NCBI RefSeq assembly: GCF_000013645.1
Contig: NC_007953.1
Location: 434,001-498,000 of the forward strand
DNA: 64,000 nt
Source: Paraburkholderia xenovorans LB400
Lineage (GTDB): Bacteria > Pseudomonadota > Gammaproteobacteria > Burkholderiales > Burkholderiaceae
Direction of reading: 5' to 3'
Shown piece after piece: positions 1 to 8,484 of the stretch. The notes below the pieces were generated by a model. The model ran no database searches, was not told the origin of the DNA, and saw only the letters and a program-made list of their open reading frames with translations. Position 1 is the stretch's first letter. Every line of letters begins with the position of its first letter. Made by a program: the position numbers and the translations under genes.

Positions 1-1
1 C

Positions 2-763
2 GACACGACGCACATCGTGCGCGTGCTGCAGCCGGTCTGGGAAGCAAAGCCCGAGACGGCGAGCCGCGTGCGCGGGCGCATCGAGTCGGTACTGGACTGG
101 GCAACGGCTCACAAATACCGGGAAGGAGAGAATCCGGCCCGGTGGAAAGGCCACCTCGACAAGATCCTTCCAGCACGCACGAAGGTGCGCAAGGTCCAGC
201 ATCATGCGGCTTTGCCTTATGCGCAGGCGGCAGCGTTCATGAAGGCGCTCAAGGCCCAGGAAGGTCTGGCGGCGCGGGCCCTGGAACTCGTGATTCTCAC
301 CGCGGCCCGGACCAACGAGGTCATCGGGGCGACGCGCAGCGAATTCGATCTTGATGCGGGGATGTGGACGGTGCCGGCCCAGCGGATGAAGGCGCAGCGC
401 GCGCACCGGATTCCCCTGTCGGAGACGGCGCTTGATCTGGTGCGCAGGCTGCTGGACGGAGTGCAGGACGAACTGTTGTTCCCGGGAGCGAAGAAGGGCA
501 AGCCACTGTCGAACATGGCGATGCTCACAGTGCTGCGCAGGATGAAGCGCACGGACCTGACAGTCCATGGATTCCGCTCGACCTTCCGTGACTGGGCGGC
601 AGAGTGCACGACGTATCCCAACGAGATGGCAGAGATGGCACTGGCGCATGCCGTGGACGACAAGGTGGAGGCCGCCTACCGTCGGGGTGACATGTTCCAG
701 CGACGCCGGCAGATGATGGACGACTGGGCCGCATACTGCGCACGGCAGGCGGACGGGGAATGA
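2..763 (+). CDS. Tyrosine recombinase/integrase, C-terminal part (cut by window edge)
   Basis: Catalytic half of a P4-type phage integrase (tyrosine recombinase), an enzyme that joins mobile DNA to a chromosomal site. The frame is open to the left window edge, so the N-terminus lies outside. Visible catalytic elements are the first Arg in TAARTNEVIG, the HGFRSTFRDW box (HxxR), and LAHAV followed by the AAYRRGD tyrosine box. It is a close paralogue of the next integrase, matching it almost codon for codon through the SRVRGRIESVLDWAT and HGFRSTFRDW blocks. Two integrases in the same orientation suggest stacked or duplicated integrative elements. Confidence in the family is high; whether the gene is intact cannot be judged here. 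Confidence 0.88.
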   Translation, partial: DTTHIVRVLQPVWEAKPETASRVRGRIESVLDWATAHKYREGENPARWKGHLDKILPARTKVRKVQHHAALPYAQAAAFMKALKAQEGLAARALELVILTAARTNEVIGATRSEFDLDAGMWTVPAQRMKAQRAHRIPLSETALDLVRRLLDGVQDELLFPGAKKGKPLSNMAMLTVLRRMKRTDLTVHGFRSTFRDWAAECTTYPNEMAEMALAHAVDDKVEAAYRRGDMFQRRRQMMDDWAAYCARQADGE

Positions 764-1206
764 CGGCGACGGGCGGATGTGCCGCATCCGCCTCTCGTTG
801 TCGTTATCCATGAACGGGCGGGCGACCGCGACGCAGTGTGCGTTGGGCGTAGCCCGCCCGTACCGTCGCCACGTGTCGCGCGGCGGCCCCGGCGTCGCCT
901 TCCGCTGTCTTTACAGGCAGATGTGAGGCGGCTGCTGTCCACTGTCGGAGCGCTTTCGGATAACGCCTGTCAGGTCTCGAGGTCAAGGATCAAATTGCCA
1001 TGCAGCATTCCATTTACATAGTGATCCTGATCAATGTGAAGTCTGCTGTTGCGCAATATGCAGTAGGGCAATGAAAGAGGGGGCTCCTGATACACGGCTT
1101 CGCAACGGGAAGGAGCGGCTGTGGCGACACCTGGCCGAGTGGGATCGGAGGGCAGCCTCGAGACCAGCAGGAATTCCCGGACCATGCCGCAATGTCCCGG
1201 AAACAG

Positions 1207-1244
1207 CCGGAGAGGCCCGCCACGCGGGGCTCTCCGGGGTTTTC
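1207..1244 (+). terminator. Rho-independent terminator-like hairpin between the two integrases
   Basis: CCGGAGAG at 1207-1214 pairs with CTCTCCGG at 1230-1237, extended by CCC/GGG, and is followed by GGTTTTC. The interval 764-1313 holds no convincing gene. A terminator here implies a plus-strand transcript arriving from the first integrase, or an unrecognised short RNA. I looked for a tRNA (T-loop, CCA end) that could serve as an integration site and did not see one. Confidence 0.6.
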
Positions 1245-1313
1245 ACTTGTGCAGGTCCGCGTCGCCCTGTACGCTTTAACCGCATCTGCGGATATGGCCT
1301 GACAGGAGGCACC

Positions 1314-2507
1314 ATGGGTACCCTTTACCGTCTTTCCTCACTCGGTGTCGCACGTCTGAAGAAGCCCGGTCGTTACTGCGATGGTGGCGGGCTGTACCTG
1401 CAGGTGTCGACGGCACGTACACGCTCGTGGGTCTATCGTTTCAGACGCAGGGGTAGGTTGCGCGAGATGGGCCTCGGGCCATTGCATGCCATGTCTCTTG
1501 CCGACGCGCGCGAGACGGCCGCACAGTACCGGAAGATGCTGCTTGAAGGTATTGATCCAATCGAGTCCCGTCGTGCCGAGCGCATGCTGCAGCACGCGGC
1601 AGCTGCGCACAGCAGGACGTTTGATGAGTGCAGCAGGGCGTTCATCAGGGCCAATCGTGCAGGATGGAAAAGCGAAAAGCACGCGATGCAATGGGAAAAT
1701 ACGCTGGGCACCTACGCGTCACCGGTCATCGGGCCGCTTCCCGCACGCGATATCGATACGGCGCTCGTCGTGAGGGTACTTGAGCCGATCTGGCAGGTGA
1801 AGCCCGAAACAGCCAGCCGAGTGCGCGGACGCATCGAGTCGGTGCTCGACTGGGCGACGGTGCACCGGTACCGCGAAGGCGAGAACCCGGCACGGTGGAA
1901 AGGGCATCTCGACAAGATCTTTCCTGCACGCGCCAGGGTACGGAAGGTCCGGCATCACGCCGCTTTGCCCTATGCGCAGGTGGCCGCGTTCATGAACGCG
2001 CTCAGGGCACAGGAGGGTCTCGCCGCGAGGGCACTCGAACTGCTTGTCCTGACTGCCGCGAGGACCAGCGAAGTCATCGGTGCGGTTCGCGGTGAGTTCG
2101 ATCTTGACGCCGCGACCTGGACGGTCAGTGCGGAGCGAATGAAGGCTGGCCGTCCGCACCGGATTCCGCTGTCGGGGCCCGCGCTTGCCCTCGTGCGTGG
2201 ACTGCTCGATGGGGCGGAAGGCGATCTGGTTTTTCCAGGCACGAGGAAAGGCAGGCTGCTGTCCAACATGGCCATGCTGACGGTGCTGCGCCGGATGAAA
2301 ATTGCTGGTCTGACGGTGCACGGATTCCGGTCGACGTTCCGTGACTGGGCGGCGGAATGTACGCGCTATCCCAACGAAATGGCTGAGATGGCGCTGGCGC
2401 ACGCAGTCGATGACAAGGTAGAGGCTGCGTACCGTCGCGGCGACATGTTCCAGCGGCGCAAACAGATGATGGACGACTGGGCTGTTCACTGTGGAGGCAA
2501 TGTGTAG
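1314..2507 (+). CDS. Tyrosine recombinase/integrase (P4 type)
   Basis: Full-length integrase of 397 residues, the usual size for the family. The N-terminus (MGTLYRLSSLGVARLKKPG, then DGGGLYLQV) is the DUF4102-type arm-binding domain, followed by a core-binding domain and a C-terminal catalytic domain. Catalytic residues appear in TAARTSEVIG (Arg), HGFRSTFRDW (HxxR) and AHAVDDKVEAAYRRGD (His and Tyr). I chose ATG 1314 because AGGAGG lies at 1304-1309 and the protein then begins like its family. The open frame reaches upstream to 1071, but that segment includes the hairpin at 1207-1244 and is unlikely to be translated. It is a paralogue of the partial integrase to its left. Confidence 0.93.
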   Translation: MGTLYRLSSLGVARLKKPGRYCDGGGLYLQVSTARTRSWVYRFRRRGRLREMGLGPLHAMSLADARETAAQYRKMLLEGIDPIESRRAERMLQHAAAAHSRTFDECSRAFIRANRAGWKSEKHAMQWENTLGTYASPVIGPLPARDIDTALVVRVLEPIWQVKPETASRVRGRIESVLDWATVHRYREGENPARWKGHLDKIFPARARVRKVRHHAALPYAQVAAFMNALRAQEGLAARALELLVLTAARTSEVIGAVRGEFDLDAATWTVSAERMKAGRPHRIPLSGPALALVRGLLDGAEGDLVFPGTRKGRLLSNMAMLTVLRRMKIAGLTVHGFRSTFRDWAAECTRYPNEMAEMALAHAVDDKVEAAYRRGDMFQRRKQMMDDWAVHCGGNV

Positions 2508-2860
2508 TGGTGCAGACTGGTCACGGAGCTTTGAAGCGGCATGCCTGCGTGTGCGGTCTGTCGCTCAGGCATGTATGGAACGCGGCTGCGTGCCTCCCAT
2601 GGGACGAATCTGCTTCTGAAAGGTACAGCGGTACTGCCGGAAATAGCGAAGTTTTTTTCTCTAATCGGTCGCCTGAGCAAGAACCGTTCGTTCGGTCACG
2701 ATTGATGGGAACCGCTGGGAAACGATGGGATGTCGGCGGCGAGCGGGTCACTCAGGATTTCAGGAATGATTCTCCTGACCGGATGTTTGATGCATTCGCT
2801 GGTGCAGGCTAGATTGGCAGTGTCTGGTGGCGTCCGGACGCAGTCAGGAGGGCCTGAATC
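2508..2860. other. Non-coding interval upstream of the AlpA-type gene
   Basis: No ORF here has a convincing start or a recognisable product. An A/T-rich patch (GAAGTTTTTTTCTC near 2649) could contain promoter elements for the downstream regulator, but I cannot define a -35/-10 pair with confidence. Confidence 0.4.
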
Positions 2861-3088
2861 ATGAACGAGCATATGAGTGGGCACAGCGGCGCGAAAGCGC
2901 GTCTCATTCGCCTTCGAGAGGTTCGCACCCGCGTGGGTCTTGGGGCGAGCACGGTCTACCGGTATCTGGCGGCAGGGAAATTCCCGCGGCCGGTGGAGAT
3001 CGGTGGCGGGAGGGTGGCGTGGGTTGAAAGCGAAATTGATGCGTGGATTGCGAGCCGCAGGGAAGTGGTCGGGCGGGGCACCATGTGA
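2861..3088 (+). CDS. AlpA-family regulator / excisionase-like protein
   Basis: A 75-residue winged-helix/HTH protein of the AlpA family. These bind DNA at prophage and island integrase loci and act as excision factors or transcriptional activators. The signature is clear: RLREVRTRVGLGASTVYRYLAAGKFPRPVEI, then a GGGRVAWVESEIDAWI tail, the usual order of HTH followed by a W-x-x-x-E-I-D-x-W motif. The start at 2861 has a strong AGGAGGG ribosome site at 2846-2852. It follows the integrase in the same direction, the normal place for such a gene. A second, diverged AlpA lies at 28732. Confidence 0.85.
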   Translation: MNEHMSGHSGAKARLIRLREVRTRVGLGASTVYRYLAAGKFPRPVEIGGGRVAWVESEIDAWIASRREVVGRGTM

Positions 3089-3885
3089 ATGCCGAGCTCC
3101 TGAAAGGAATGGGCGGGGCGTCTCATCAGCGCCACATGCCGGGCCTTTGCTGTCAGTCGGTGTCCTTGCGTCGCCACTGCTGGATGTAGTGTGCCGCCAT
3201 CGCATCGTCGGCACACGTTCTCGGTCACTGTATAACCAGTCTGGTGCGCCGGCGTACGCGCCCCCGCCTTTGTCGGTCGGATTTCATCGCGGTGATTTCG
3301 TGTCTGGGCATACCGTACGAACGCCTCGTCGTCTGGCGCATCGGACAGACTGTACTCGTAGGTAACGTGATACTCCATGGCGGCGACGCTGGAAATTTCG
3401 AGCCCGAATTGTACCTTTGCCACGCAGGCCAAAGACGCGCTGTCGCAGCGGATCGGGAGCATGTGCTGGTGATGCCGCCACGGTAACGCGGCATCACCTT
3501 TTTGGTCTAGGCATGCGCGCCGTCTGCTCTCACTGGCGGAACTCTTCCAGGCTGCTGGACGCAATGGTGCGTCCGGAACGCGCGCCCATGCACCGTAGTG
3601 CCCGTATCGCGCGCCCGCCGACCCGGCAAGCGGGGATCACCTGTACTGTCTGTATTTCTCTGCTGAGTACACAGGCTGATTCAGATGTGGCACACCCTGC
3701 CGTTTTTTGCAGTTGATATTTCGTCTGAGAAAACCGAAAAAAGATACGTGGGTGACGCCAGATAACCGTCGCGATTAAACGTGACGACTGGTGGCGGAAA
3801 CTCGATGTGTCATCGTTCCCGCTCTGCAGCGGGAATAGGCGCAGCCGGAACGATATAGGCATGCGCATTTGAAGCAGGGTACGTC
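3089..3885. other. Mostly non-coding interval
   Basis: Apart from the terminator at 3468-3503 I see no well-supported gene. Overlapping ORFs occur on both strands; the most protein-like is a minus-strand stretch starting near 3378 (MEYHVTYEYSLSDAPDDEA). It has no ribosome site and its frame runs antisense into the AlpA gene, so it was not called. Confidence 0.4.
3468..3503 (+). terminator. Strong intrinsic terminator
   Basis: GGTGATGCCGC (3468-3478) and GCGGCATCACC (3488-3498) form a perfect 11-bp stem around a 9-nt loop, followed immediately by TTTTT. It is oriented for a plus-strand transcript and probably ends the AlpA message, about 380 bp after that gene's stop. Confidence 0.8.
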
Positions 3886-4452
3886 ATGAAAGAACTCAAT
3901 GCATGGACAGGCACCGGCATAGACAGCGCCCCGCTGATGCTGTCGGAAAACGCTACTTCTGATCAGCGCTTGCAACGGGCCGAAGCCGAGGTTCGCAGGT
4001 TAGCCCGATGCATGGAGATGAAGGACCGGCAGCTCTGCGAGCTACGCAAGGCGCTTGCGCATTCGGCGACAGTTCATTACTCATTTGAAGATCGCCTGCA
4101 GCGTGAACTCGATTCCCTGCGGATCATGATGCCCACGACCGACTTCCGGGGGCATTGGGACACGCCCGCTAGCGAACAATCAGACGAGGGCTTCGTCGTG
4201 AAGCTACCGTACGTGACGTCGATACTGTCCGTCCTGTTTGATGCAATGTATACGTTCTGGGCAGGCTGCGACCACGATCATCCGCCTAAGTCCACGACCG
4301 TCGCGCACGCGATCGACGAGCGTCTGGGCTTGACTTCACAGTCGAATGGCGAAGCTTCACGCAGCGGGCAGGCATATGCATCGGCGATCAGACCTGACCG
4401 GGTAAAGGAGGCCGACAACCGGCACCATGGTCGGTCACCGGGGGGACGCTGA
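3886..4452 (+). CDS. Hypothetical protein with N-terminal coiled coil
   Basis: 188 residues with no recognised family. Residues about 27-80 are rich in Arg/Glu/Leu heptad-like spacing (RLQRAEAEVRRLARCMEMKD onward) and probably form a coiled coil. The middle (residues 95-150) is more hydrophobic and may be globular. The tail is polar and of low complexity. A modest purine-rich ribosome site (AAGCAGGGTACGTC) precedes the ATG. It converges on luxI, whose stop is 22 bp away, and gives no sign of belonging to the quorum-sensing locus. Likely expressed, but no function is inferred. Confidence 0.55.
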   Translation: MKELNAWTGTGIDSAPLMLSENATSDQRLQRAEAEVRRLARCMEMKDRQLCELRKALAHSATVHYSFEDRLQRELDSLRIMMPTTDFRGHWDTPASEQSDEGFVVKLPYVTSILSVLFDAMYTFWAGCDHDHPPKSTTVAHAIDERLGLTSQSNGEASRSGQAYASAIRPDRVKEADNRHHGRSPGGR

Positions 4453-4474
4453 TATCCGAGTGCAGGGAGCCAAT

Positions 4475-5224
4475 TTAAATTGCCCGTTCCGTGCGGGCTG
4501 TTCCGCTGCCGCAAGCCGGGAAACTCGTCTCGTCCCTGGAGACAGCAGAATGTAGTCCCTCTTCTTTCGCCTTCAAAGGAGCGCACAAGCTCTGCTGGGG
4601 CCGCGGGAGATGTCCCAGGCATGAGATCGATCTCAGCAGACTGTCGGCATCGCATTGAAGTTTATCGAAGGTGGCGGTCGTGAGGTCGATTGCACACGCA
4701 ACGATGTCGGCGTGCCCGGGCGACGAGCTAGCACCGATATGGCGGAGGTCGAGCCCGAACCGGCGATACAGACGCGCAACAGGGCGCGTGACGACGCCGA
4801 TCAACCGTGTCGCGCCGAAGGACCGCGCGAGCGACATTGCGTAAGGGAACAACGACATGCCTGAGGCGGAGCCGGTGCGATGGTCGGTCAGCCCCGATCC
4901 GGCGAATCGTGACATTTCCCATACCGACGGTGATGAAGGTGGGGAACCCGCGCCAGTGAGTTCCGGGAAGACATCACGGAGCAGATAGGGTCCTGTGGTA
5001 GGCATCAGGCGAGCGCATCCACAGACCCTGTCGTTCGCCGACAGGGCAACCAGATGGACGGTACTGCCTCCATCGAATTCATCCCATTCGCTGATGGCAT
5101 CGCGCGGTACGCCCGGTATTTCCCAGTGCAGGCGCTGGATAAACACCTGATGGCGGAAGGTTCCAAGATCGTGACGGATATGTGATGGCAGGTCATCGAG
5201 CCTGCCGGCAACGACGAATGACAT
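4475..5224 (-). CDS. luxI: LuxI-family acyl-homoserine lactone synthase
   Basis: Makes N-acyl-homoserine lactone signal from S-adenosylmethionine and acyl-ACP. The hallmark residues stand at canonical positions: Arg24, Phe28 and Trp34 in FRHQVFIQRLHW, Asp48 and Asp51 in the WDEFD block, Arg72 in CARLMPTTGPYLL, Phe86, then Glu103 and Arg106 in VWEMSRFA. At 249 residues it is about 45 longer than typical LuxI; the C-terminal extension is polar and unmatched. The start has GAGGAGGGGCCC just upstream. It is the last gene of the locus, downstream of luxR on the same strand, with its own 164-bp upstream region holding a dyad shared with the biosynthetic promoter. Acyl specificity cannot be read from sequence. 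Confidence 0.93.
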   Translation of the reverse strand: MSFVVAGRLDDLPSHIRHDLGTFRHQVFIQRLHWEIPGVPRDAISEWDEFDGGSTVHLVALSANDRVCGCARLMPTTGPYLLRDVFPELTGAGSPPSSPSVWEMSRFAGSGLTDHRTGSASGMSLFPYAMSLARSFGATRLIGVVTRPVARLYRRFGLDLRHIGASSSPGHADIVACAIDLTTATFDKLQCDADSLLRSISCLGHLPRPQQSLCAPLKAKEEGLHSAVSRDETSFPACGSGTARTERAI

Positions 5225-5280
5225 GGGCCCCTCCTCGTGTTAGCCGTTGAAGCGACGCTATCAGCGCGTTTGCGGCTCAG

Positions 5281-5303
5281 ATACTCGGAGATTTAGGAGG
5301 GTG
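5281..5303. promoter_or_regulatory. Candidate lux box upstream of luxI
   Basis: The plus strand reads CTCGGAG-ATT-TAGGAGGGTG. It lies about 57-79 bp before the luxI ATG, a normal distance for a LuxR-dependent promoter. It matches the dyad at 16723-16745 at 16 of 23 positions, including the 11-base block TTAGGAGGGTG. Assignment as the LuxR target is inference. Confidence 0.5.
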
Positions 5304-5388
5304 CCAGTTAGCATGCGCGAGTGTGCACTGACCCGCGCCGCGTACAGGGCGACGGGCAGCTTGGATGGTAGAACCGGGGAAAGCAGCT

Positions 5389-6177
5389 TCAGGGTTTTAT
5401 GAGGCCCTGTACCGTCGCCTGAACGGCCGCAGCCGTCCTGCCCCAGATGTTGAGTGCCTCCATCGCTTTCTTGACGTGGTAGTCAACGGTATAGTGAGAG
5501 CATCCGAGAATTTCGCCGATCTCGGCCGAGGTTTTTCCGCGGGCGACCCAGGTGAGGCATACGATCTGGCAAGGTGTAAGCAGGCGTGCGGCTCTTCTTG
5601 AATGTATCAGCCCGAGGCGGTGCAGTTCGAAGTTAAACTGCGCGCTCATCAGGCATGCCCGCCGGGCGTTGATTTCGCTGTTGACGGAATGTAGAGGCCC
5701 CGCCAGGTTGAACAGCAGGACACTGCCATCGGACTGGTGGACCGGGATGCTGAGTCCCGCGGGTAGTCCTGCCTCGCTTGCTTCGCCAAGAAACCGGTGG
5801 TCGGCTTTGGTGAGGTCGATGATGTCGTGCCAACGGTAGGGCGCCGACTGGAAGAACGCCGCCCGATGAACAGGATCGGTTAACGCGTAGTCCCGCCGCT
5901 GGTAGTGCTGCACCCACTCCTTCGGATAGTGCGAACCGATCATTTCGAGTGCCGTTTGCGGTGCGCGGGTCGAGCGGCTGCGCGTAACGCGGCTGATCAC
6001 GTAATGGGGGAAGCCGAGTTTGCCAGCCGCATGGCCGAACGACTCAACGAGAGAAGGGATATCGGTGGCACATGCAAGACGCTTGAGCGGTGCCGGCGCG
6101 CCAGCCTGCTGGCGATCAGAGACGGTCGATGGCCGGTGCGGGCCCTCGTTCGAACGGCGTCGAGAGATAGGTGTCAT
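5389..6177 (-). CDS. luxR: LuxR-family quorum-sensing transcriptional regulator
   Basis: AHL-responsive activator of 262 residues. The N-terminal autoinducer-binding domain shows the TraR/LuxR pattern: YPKEWVQHYQRRDY, then TDPV, then a Trp in PYRWHDI. The C-terminal GerE-type HTH is clear in LTPCQIVCLTWVARGKTSAEIGEIL and TVDYHVKKAMEALNI. I chose ATG 6177 because GAGGTAGCCAGG lies directly before it; the longer frame from 6249 adds 24 residues without a ribosome site. It is followed by luxI and sits 320 bp downstream of the last KSIII gene, with a probable promoter of its own. Its likely ligand is the neighbouring LuxI product. Confidence 0.92.
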   Translation of the reverse strand: MTPISRRRSNEGPHRPSTVSDRQQAGAPAPLKRLACATDIPSLVESFGHAAGKLGFPHYVISRVTRSRSTRAPQTALEMIGSHYPKEWVQHYQRRDYALTDPVHRAAFFQSAPYRWHDIIDLTKADHRFLGEASEAGLPAGLSIPVHQSDGSVLLFNLAGPLHSVNSEINARRACLMSAQFNFELHRLGLIHSRRAARLLTPCQIVCLTWVARGKTSAEIGEILGCSHYTVDYHVKKAMEALNIWGRTAAAVQATVQGLIKP

Positions 6178-6392
6178 CCTGGCTACCTCGGTGCCGCCCC
6201 ACAGAGCACGGGACTCTGGTTGCCACATGAAAGCCATGCATACCCGCAACGATAGCGTGGCTCACGCGACATGCGTTCCCGGGAGTGAGGGGCCAGTCAG
6301 AGGCCCGCATACGATTGCCGCAGAAGCGGCCCCCGCGAGGTCAACTGAACACGTGCCGCGTACGTATTCAATCGCATTCGCATTTAAGATTT

Positions 6393-6398
6393 ATTATA
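6393..6398 (-). promoter_or_regulatory. Candidate -10 element for luxR
   Basis: The minus strand reads TATAAT in an A/T-rich island (TTAAGATTTATTATAG on the plus strand) within the 6178-6496 gap between the last KSIII gene and luxR. No good -35 match is seen at 17-bp spacing, so the promoter may be weak or need an activator. The rest of the gap shows nothing else. Confidence 0.4.
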
Positions 6399-6496
6399 GT
6401 CTGCAGAAAGCGGACCGGCGATTCATGTAAGGGATTACACCATATTCACTGTGCGTTGATGGCACGTGGACGGAGCGGGGTTGGATCGATTGTCGG

Positions 6497-7423
6497 CTAA
6501 CGGACCAGCAGCGCTGCTGCTGAAAACCCGCCTACGCCGCGTGCAAAAAGCAGAAACGGCCTGCCAGGAATCAGTCCGTCGCAGTCGGCCAGATTGATGA
6601 AGGCATCGCTGACGGTGACGTGGCCGATTCGCGCAAAATTCTTCTCGAACAACCGCTCCCGCGGGAAGTGAAGAGAGTCGAGCAGGCGGTGCCATGCGGG
6701 TAGATCGAGATGGTGAGGCAGGATGCGCTGGATATCGTTCAGTGTGCAGTGCGCCTGCTGGATTGTCTGCGTGATCAGACCACGTGCAGCGAGGAAATAT
6801 TGCGCTGCGAGGCGCTGTTCGTCTTTGGACAGTACTCCACGCCAGCCCAGGCCGCTGGCATGCGTCGCGATTGCGAGCAGGCGGTTGACAGCGGCATCGC
6901 GCTCGATGAATGCAGCAAACGCTCCATCACCCAGAATCCCCTCTGCTTTCATCAACCTTTCTGAATCGAGCGGCATTACGTCGGCGCCGACGAGCAGGAC
7001 CCGTTTCATGTGGGGCCGGGCAATGAACATCGCGCGAATCACGCGCAGCGCGCCAAGGGCGGATGCACAATGCTGCTGCGCGAACGAGAAAGCTTCCGCG
7101 TTGGTGAAGCCAAACCGGTCACAGAGCAGGCCGGGCAGCGACTGCGGTGGTGGCGCGATGCTGCCCTGGAGCGTATGCACGTAGACGATGCAGTCGACTT
7201 CAGGAGGTGCGATACCGGAGGCGACCAGAAGACGCTGGATCGCGCTGGCCGCAAGTCCAATTGCGGTCTGTCCATTCGCATTGCGGTAGTAACGCATCCC
7301 GGCCCGCTCCAGGTTCTGCACGGTGGCGATCGTCTGCCGGGTCCTCTTTCCCCAGCCCCGGACGTCGTCGACACGCTGGGGGAGATGAAAGGCGACGTGC
7401 GGTATGCCGAGATCGGGGATCAT
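6497..7423 (-). CDS. KSIII (FabH-like) condensing enzyme, catalytic member of pair 2
   Basis: 308-residue thiolase-fold ketosynthase III. KSIII enzymes condense an acyl thioester with a malonyl or second acyl unit. Apparent active site: Cys119 in FAQQHCASALGAL, His237 in ILPHHLDLP, and His268 in RIGHVTVSDAFINL where FabH normally has Asn. The Cys-His-His set is thus unlike classical FabH (Cys-His-Asn). The start at 7423 is set by a 4-bp ATGA overlap with the preceding KSIII, implying translational coupling. Its partner has Gly at the Cys position, so the two probably form a heterodimer, as known for PqsB/PqsC. Substrate unknown. Confidence 0.85.
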   Translation of the reverse strand: MIPDLGIPHVAFHLPQRVDDVRGWGKRTRQTIATVQNLERAGMRYYRNANGQTAIGLAASAIQRLLVASGIAPPEVDCIVYVHTLQGSIAPPPQSLPGLLCDRFGFTNAEAFSFAQQHCASALGALRVIRAMFIARPHMKRVLLVGADVMPLDSERLMKAEGILGDGAFAAFIERDAAVNRLLAIATHASGLGWRGVLSKDEQRLAAQYFLAARGLITQTIQQAHCTLNDIQRILPHHLDLPAWHRLLDSLHFPRERLFEKNFARIGHVTVSDAFINLADCDGLIPGRPFLLFARGVGGFSAAALLVR

Positions 7424-8484
7424 GAGACGGACCAGACCGCATCCTGCTGACAGCGGAAGGGTGCGCAGCACGCCTCCAGCAACACAGTGCCGACAGATCC
7501 GCCGATTCCATAGCCCCATAGCAACATGCGGTGTCGCTGGCGAAAGGTGCCGCGGGTGAGCGTCTGCGCAAGTCTTACGATGGATTCAGCCGCGCCGAGA
7601 TGAACGCAAACCGCATGCTGCGCCCGGGCGGCGGGCCGGTTGAGAAGTTCCCCTACTGAACGTGTGAGCGACGGAATGCCGGGATGCCCAACGACCTCGT
7701 CAATATCCTCGTGACGGAGGTCGTGCCGGGCGAGCAGGAAGTCGATCATCGAAGTCAGGGCGGATGTGGGTGTATCGGGGATCCCCGATGCACGGATCCC
7801 GATGTCAACGGGAACGTGCCGGGTTGCAGCATCGAGCAGTTGCAGGTTGGTTCCTCCCTGGTGGGTCCTTTCGATCAGCAGCGCACCCGCGGCATCACCG
7901 TGCACGATGCCAGGTCCGCACATTCTTGAAAACGGTGGACGCCACTTTTCCGCGGCGACAATGAGTATCGTGTGGATGTCCGGTTCGGCGATGAACAGGT
8001 CGGATGCGATCCGCAATGCTGTGAATGGCGATACACCATGTTGCTGCGAGATCGAAAAAGGAAAGCATGGTGTGCCGACTTCGGCACACAGGCGTCCGGC
8101 GACCGTGGTCGAAACGTGTTCATCGAGGCTGCTGTGACAGAACACGATGATCTCGACTGGTCGTGCGTCCGGTGGGCGTGCGCGACAGATCGCTTTTGTC
8201 ACTTTTGCGGCGAGCCCTGACAGATCGGTACCGGTCTCAACCGGCACCATGCAGTTCATGTCGGGCGTTACCAGACCCGCCAGGTGCACGGGGGGCGAAC
8301 CGGCGGCCTCCTCACCCGGCCATGCCTCTAGCCAGTGTCCGTAGTCGGGGTGCCAGGACCGCATCCAGGCGTCCCAGCCGGGATGCCCGGTCGCGCGCAG
8401 TGAGGACTCCATTGCCGTCCACCGGGACAGGGGTATGGCGTCTGGCACCCAGGCCGTCACTGCGGTGATGACGGGCGGCTTCAT
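7420..8484 (-). CDS. KSIII-like protein lacking active-site Cys, partner of pair 2
   Basis: 354-residue FabH-fold protein. Where the nucleophilic Cys should be (SISQQHGVSPFTAL) it has Gly150, though His267 (VVGHPGIPSL) and His295 (CVHLGAAES) remain. It is therefore unlikely to carry acyl groups itself and resembles a chain-length-factor or PqsB-like non-catalytic subunit. The C-terminal thiolase signature is kept (LLWGYGIGGSVGTVLLE). The gene overlaps the GNAT gene by 4 bp upstream and the catalytic KSIII by 4 bp downstream. An independent role, such as acyl transfer using another residue, is possible but less likely. Confidence 0.82.
   Translation of the reverse strand: MKPPVITAVTAWVPDAIPLSRWTAMESSLRATGHPGWDAWMRSWHPDYGHWLEAWPGEEAAGSPPVHLAGLVTPDMNCMVPVETGTDLSGLAAKVTKAICRARPPDARPVEIIVFCHSSLDEHVSTTVAGRLCAEVGTPCFPFSISQQHGVSPFTALRIASDLFIAEPDIHTILIVAAEKWRPPFSRMCGPGIVHGDAAGALLIERTHQGGTNLQLLDAATRHVPVDIGIRASGIPDTPTSALTSMIDFLLARHDLRHEDIDEVVGHPGIPSLTRSVGELLNRPAARAQHAVCVHLGAAESIVRLAQTLTRGTFRQRHRMLLWGYGIGGSVGTVLLEACCAPFRCQQDAVWSVS

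Noticed and set aside
1000..1206. tRNA or tmRNA as an integration target near the integrases
   Set aside because: No T-loop, acceptor stem or CCA end could be put together.
1071..1313. N-terminal extension of the second integrase
   Set aside because: It contains a terminator hairpin, while ATG 1314 has an ideal ribosome site and gives the family N-terminus.
2956..3564. Minus-strand ORF containing a protein-like stretch MEYHVTYEYSLSDAPDDEA near 3378
   Set aside because: No ribosome site, runs antisense into the AlpA gene and crosses a strong plus-strand terminator. It could still be a short real gene, but support is too weak.
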